DNA of 64,000 nucleotides, from positions 9,954,001-10,018,000 of the forward strand of contig CM049416.1 of NCBI GenBank assembly GCA_026929865.2. Direction: 5' to 3'. This document shows, piece by piece, positions 59,701-64,000 of this stretch. The notes beneath the pieces were generated by a model, which saw only the letters and a program-made list of their open reading frames with translations, had not been told where the DNA came from and did no database searches. The stretch is from Hyperoplus lanceolatus. Taxonomy: Eukaryota > Chordata > Actinopteri > Uranoscopiformes > Ammodytidae. A program made the position numbers and the translations under genes. How positions within the stretch are numbered: the first letter of the stretch is position 1; every line of letters starts with the position of its first letter.

Positions 59701-61924
59701 GTTCCTATATCCTGTTCCAAGCTGCTTCACCATAGGATCAAACAAGCCTCTCTTTAGCGGATGGCAAGAAAAATAATCATGGCACTTATTCATGGGCACC
59801 TGGGGTACGGCCAGCAGGGGCGCTCAATTAGTGGTGGGAAATACAGTTTTCATGATGGATGGCACTTTTAGTGTTGGTATTGGGTGGTTAATCAGTTAAT
59901 TTATTGAAAATTATACCCAAAGGCCGGTAGCCATGTTGGTAAACTGGACAAATGGCCAGGCAAATTTGACCCTGTCCCAATTTCCTTCTGGTGGAATCTT
60001 TGGCATTTAGAAATGATTGAAAATCACAAAAAGAAGGTATTTATTCTGTTCATTATTGGGATTACATTACCAACAGTTTTGCCAAAATTGATTATTTGAA
60101 GAATGGAAAAATAATGAAATGCTGTATGCTAATAATGATAACAATAATAGTATCTGTATTTATTGGCGTCTGGAGGCCTTCTTTGAACTTGGGATCTCTT
60201 TCCTTGGGGCGACCATGTGAAAAATTATGTCATTAGATCCCATCAAATGACATTCCTTCTTACATTACACTCTTGTGGTTTCCTACCGTTCCGTTTTGTT
60301 TTCCCTCTGTGGCACTTTGATGGTGTGGAATACCACACAATCATCGCAATGTGGCTTTGGCCTCATGTGAAGCAAACGACTTGGACTCACCTGCTTGCTG
60401 CTAATTACATGGCTGTACTCCCTTTTTTTACAGTTTTTGAGGTTGTGTTTGAAAGCGCCTCTGTCTTCACGTTGGGAAAGCCCACAAACATGAATTCTTT
60501 TAAGGTTGTGGAAGCAGGGTTTGGCCCTCTTTTTAAGGCACCCGGTCCTTGGTTAACCATGGAGGTCTATGGCGCTATTCAGGTGTTGCCAGGTTCTACT
60601 CGCTCCGTGGAGCTTTGGTCCTGGCTTTTTTTATTATGAATACTTTATTATAATCTTTAGGTATAAATTGTGGGGAAATTCTCACTTCTCACTTCAGATT
60701 GTCTACGTTCCTGTTTACTTGGCACATGTCATGATTCTGCCTTTTTCTCCCCCATTTCCTCCTGTCCTTCCATCTTGCCTCTTTCCCATTGTCCTTTTTC
60801 TAGACTCAGACCCGAAACCTCTGTCAACCTGCGCTGTATAAAGGCATGCCAACATAACGACATCAGCTGCTCTGTCGACCCCGTCTACCTCATCACCCAC
60901 ACCACCCTCTCTCTGCCGTCCTTCAGACACTTTAGTGAACCGGAGGGTAAGACAAGCCTGAAGCACAGCAAGGTCTTAGAAAGTATCTTTTGCCTAAGTT
61001 TGTTAGAGAGAATTTGAGTTGCCTCGAAAGTCTTGTTTACCATTTGCATGTGATAGAGTGATTGTGCATTTATAATGTACATGTGAATATGTTGTTGTAG
61101 AGTTTGTATACTAAGATTGATCCACTTCAATCCCATTGTAGTCTGGTTGTTTCCCACATTTCTGAATGGGTAAGAGAGGCTTGGTTATAACTTATAATGC
61201 TTTATTCATGTAATTTAGATGATAGATGCTGAGTTTTGACCCCTAAAACAGAGACCTTATGTAAATAATAACGTTAAGAGGCTGTTGTAATTTATTAGCT
61301 TGTAATAGAAATCCCACAGTTATTTGCAGCCTCATTGAAATATAACTTTCCGCCCACCAACCTGCCGCAGTGCAGGAGATTCAATTTCTTATTTCAACCC
61401 ACAGAACAATAGTTTAATCCTATTAAATCATAAATATCTGATTGGAAGGACCAAATGGACTCTGTGGTTTGGTTCTATGAGAACCATAAAAACTTTTAAA
61501 CCCGTTCCCACCAACAGAGATAGTTTTCCTGCGGACCAACATGCCGGCTCACCCTACTCCTCTACCCGGTTCCACTGATGTTTTCTTTGACATCTTGACT
61601 TCAGATGACCATCTCTCTTTTGACCTGCAGAAGCGCACCAACGAAGGCCTGATTATGGGTAAGCGGAAAGAATATTACTTGGAACCGATCCTTTCATTAA
61701 ACAGCATATACAGATATTACATTTACTTATATTTCTCCCCAAACTGAATTTCAGTCACTAATCCCTATCTGCATCGTCCCTCAGGTGTGTTTCGGCAGGT
61801 GAAACCTATCATTGGCCCCAGGGACATTGTTCTGGAGGTCGCTATGAACTATGTCAAGGCAGGGGTCATTTCTCATCGCAACATTGTCATCATCCATGTT
61901 TTCGTCTCCGAGTTCTGGTTCTAA
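50795..61924 (+). CDS. fbln1: Fibulin-1, D-type transcript
   Basis: Shared exons: 50795-50891, 51242-51356, 52520-52655, 52810-52966, 54418-54456, 54622-54711, 55542-55679, 55773-55910, 55995-56138, 56232-56354, 56604-56729, 56851-56970, 57076-57207, 57335-57458; D exons 60804-60946, 61518-61658, 61785-61924. All in phase. Fibulin-1 is a secreted glycoprotein of basement membranes and elastic fibres. Order: signal peptide ([18 protein letters not shown] from the second ATG, 50837), anaphylatoxin-like modules with Cys pairs (ECC, EQCC, TCCDCC, ACC), nine EGF modules, C-terminal fibulin module. EGF 2-9 each begin D-V/I-D/N-E-C at an exon start in phase 1, the calcium-binding form. CRRGYQLSD and the ending [12 protein letters not shown] match recalled human FBLN1-D. 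Length 686 aa from 50837 or 700 from 50795 (human D 703). The 39-nt exon 54418-54456 is the least certain but keeps the phase. Confidence 0.95.
52967..54417. other. fbln1 intron 4
   Basis: Non-coding. A G run (about 18 G) lies at 54125-54142. No gene; scattered AT-rich repeats not assigned. Confidence 0.4.
54770..54960 (-). mobile_element. tRNA-derived SINE, antisense, with target duplication
   Basis: On the minus strand the head has an A box TTAGCTCAGTTGG and a B-box-like GGTTTGATTCC, followed by GTCGTTCTCTGCATGTCTC. GTTTTCAAC at 54761-54769 recurs at 54961-54969 as a target duplication. It lies in the fbln1 intron before the first typical cbEGF exon. Confidence 0.8.
57983..58373 (+). CDS. 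fbln1: Fibulin-1 alternative terminal exon, C-type
   Basis: Acceptor CCCCTTCCAG, then one exon in phase with 57335-57458 (two bases carried over), ending at TAG 58371-58373. It encodes [29 protein letters not shown] and GYFFVRHQ, and ends with a fibulin-type module like human FBLN1-C (RCERLPCH, LPLRITYYHLSFPTN, VFRMGP). It gives a 675-aa protein from Met 50837 (human C 683). The last ~15 residues ([10 protein letters not shown]) extend past the usual end of the module. A transcript using this exon ends before the D exons, so C and D are mutually exclusive 3' ends. Confidence 0.93.
58374..58690 (+). terminator. 3' UTR and poly(A) signal of the fbln1 C-type transcript
   Basis: AATAAA at 58658-58663, about 285 bases after the C stop; another AATAAA near 58520. 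Confidence 0.65.
58885..59250. mobile_element. Fold-back MITE in the C-to-D interval of fbln1
   Basis: CTAGTTAGCTTATTTTAGCA on the left pairs with TGCTAAGATAAGCTAACTGG on the right, with further weaker pairing outside. No coding sequence. Boundaries approximate. Confidence 0.5.
59251..60803. other. Rest of the fbln1 interval before the D exons
   Basis: Non-coding, with a CA/CGCG tract near 59585-59630 and short AT runs. A 140-codon open frame at 60217-60639 has no family resemblance and sits inside the intron. Confidence 0.4.
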
Positions 61925-62880
61925 ACCTAGCTAAGAATTCAATGAAAATAGTGCATTAACATTATACCGTGGAACGCTGCAAATATTATTTAAATAATAG
62001 TTTTGAATGTCTTGAGTTGCCTTCATTATCTCGCAGAACATTTGGAAACATCTCAAATGTTTATGCAGATGTGTGCAAGATGAGTGAAATCACTGGATTT
62101 TGTTCATTTGTTTCTGATGAACAGGAAAAAATGACAGAAGCCTTTAGAGCCCACCAAGGGCATTAGTTTACAAAAGACCTTTTTCAATTTCTCAACACAA
62201 GATATCGACAAAACAAGAACACAACTCCCTAAGGCTGTACTTAGGCTTTGAGCTAAATTCTAACATGCTTTTTTGTAGCAGGTGTAATACCATTTTAGCA
62301 TATGGGAATGTTATTGGACACAAACATTTTAACCTGATGGTGGCACTAAATAAAAACATCTTGCTTTTTGAACTATAGTTCAAAAGAAATATTCAAAGGT
62401 ATTGGGATACATTAGCCTATGTGAAAACCATGAGTGCCTGTATAGTTATAGTTGTTCACATTGTTCAGTCTGTATCGCAATGGTAAACAAAACGACCCAC
62501 CAAACGTTGACGTCCATTCAACCATGCTGATGGTGTGGCTTTTCCTTCTTTATTGCCCCCTTAATACCTGTACCCAAAGTGTTTTAAAAAGTGACATGCC
62601 TTTTACAAGAGCTGAATGAAATAATAGATTAACATGATGCTGTCATCTCCTTAACCACTGTCTACTGCATTTAACTTGATCAAAACTTTGTTGTCATGAG
62701 TGGCAGTATTGCTTGACTTCCAGAATTATTTCATATTTTCTCAAATGTATCTGTGTTGACAGACCAGATGCTGCTTTTTTCAACACTTAAAATCTATTGA
62801 CTTGCTTTGAATGTTAATTGTGTTTTGTATCGTCAGACGGTACGACCATCTGTGAATAAAAAGGACTATTGGTTAATTGT
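61925..62880 (+). terminator. 3' UTR and poly(A) signal of the fbln1 D-type transcript
   Basis: AATAAA at 62855-62860 in TCTGTGAATAAAAAGG, about 930 bases past the D stop. No ORF or repeat of note inside. Confidence 0.65.
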
Positions 62881-64000
62881 ATTCATGTTTTTTTTTACTG
62901 AAAAAGCTAGATGCTCTTCTACCACTGCAAATAATTCAGCTGCCTAGGTTTCCAAAATAACTAAAATCAGGAGGTCCTGTTTTCACTGTAACTCAACTCT
63001 TCAGATCATACCGTTTACCACTTCAAGTTTGTGAGGATATTTTGCTCAAGGAATGACTTATTGCAGCCATATACTGGGGATTTTTGGATCTTCGAATACC
63101 TCATCTTAAAGTTGACAAATTGCTGAGGTGGGATACTTCTTACCATCAGTAATCAACTCTCTTCCACATCGATGGGTCTTCCACCACATGCTGTGCAGTG
63201 CGTGGCCAGTGAAAACACAGGGAGACGACCATCCTATAATCTAAAATTCGCCACTCTACATGCAACTCTCAGAGGCTAGTCCTGTGGCTGTGTTGTAACA
63301 GCTGCAACAATTGTCCCACAACTTGCCTGTGCTCAACAATATTATCTTCAAAACTTTTGCTTTAGGCGACTGGATTTCAGCTGTGAGTGCAGCTGCAGCT
63401 CAAAGACTGTACAGAACTTCTACCTCAGAAGATTATTGGATGTAATATTTGAGGGTAGATTGGTCTCAGTATAGGTACAAAGTGGCATCATTTAACTAGA
63501 TATTGAAGATTACAAGACTGTAAGAATAATAGGTCAAAGCAACCTAAACAGGCTTTGAAGTAAATTGCACAAAGAATTGATGAGCCAAAGAGCTTAAAAC
63601 GCTAGTGTGATGCAGGGGGATATTTTTTTGTATTAATAGCTTATGAATAATCTCTTAAAAATAAATATTATTTTACAATTAATATCAATTTAAAAAAAAT
63701 TAAACATGTGCACACTGTGTTTAACTCCCCCATTCCTATTTATTCTATGTATTAACACACATGTAGGCTACACCTACTCTGCACTTTTGCACTTCTGGTT
63801 AGATGCTTAACTGCATTTCCCTGTCTCAGTAATGACAATAAAATTCAACTCATGCAATCTAAACCAATGGAGAAAGCAAGCAAGTATAGCTTTTTCTTTG
63901 AGCCCAGTTTTAAGCGATAAATTACTAGGCTACCCTTTTATATGTTGTATTTTAAATTGTGCTATATCAATAACATACATTCTGACTGAGAACTAATCAA
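62881..64000. other. Downstream flank with a possible old LINE 3' tail
   Basis: No gene. GCATTTCCCTGTCTCAGTAA followed by TGACAATAAAATTC at about 63810-63850 looks like the 3' end common to several fish LINE/SINE families; too short to name. Confidence 0.35.

Noticed and set aside
59807-59823. Second CTCF site (GGCCAGCAGGGGCGCT)
   Set aside because: One G short in the core, so the downstream GGC falls out of register; also a common form in fish repeats.
60217-60639. 140-codon frame in the fbln1 intron before the D exons
   Set aside because: Opens at GTG, no domain or repeat pattern recognised, and lies wholly inside an intron.

Overview
The window reads as nuclear DNA from a ray-finned (teleost) fish. 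It holds four multi-exon vertebrate genes with GT-AG introns. The introns are rich in long CA/GT, CT, CATA and TCAC microsatellites, tRNA-derived SINEs including one resembling V-SINE, and many short inverted-repeat DNA transposons (piggyBac-like TTAA and hAT-like families). There are no prokaryotic features.

Layout, all four genes on the + strand. (1) 1057-10359: a SLC6 Na+/Cl- coupled transporter of the GABA/betaine group (GAT2/BGT1-like, 15 coding exons, 611 aa). (2) 12049-32347: usp15, a DUSP-UBL ubiquitin-specific protease (22 exons, 1046 aa), followed by a long 3' UTR to about 34855. (3) 37677-49215: a TIF1-family TRIM protein (TRIM24/TRIM33-like; RING, two B-boxes, coiled coil, PHD, bromodomain; 19 exons, 1060 aa). 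(4) 50795-61924: fbln1 (fibulin-1), with 14 shared exons and two alternative 3' ends that correspond to the C and D isoforms of mammals. I joined exons by checking reading phase across every junction, and all four models stay open from ATG to stop.

The genes do not form a pathway: one is a plasma-membrane transporter, one a deubiquitinase, one a chromatin reader/E3 ligase, one a matrix glycoprotein. In humans the relatives lie on different chromosomes (SLC6A12/13 at 12p13, USP15 at 12q14, TRIM24 at 7q, FBLN1 at 22q13), so the linkage is of interest for teleost synteny.

I do not see a wholly new biological system. The points most worth a second look are: a bromodomain in the TIF1 gene in which the acetyl-lysine anchoring Asn is replaced by Tyr and the ZA loop is rewritten; an unusual Ser at the specificity position of TM1 in the SLC6 transporter; a TGATG-coupled pair of upstream ORFs overlapping the usp15 start codon; a possible internal promoter/first exon in usp15 intron 7; a nest of three DNA transposons in one intron of the TIF1 gene; and a near-perfect CTCF core between the TIF1 gene and fbln1.
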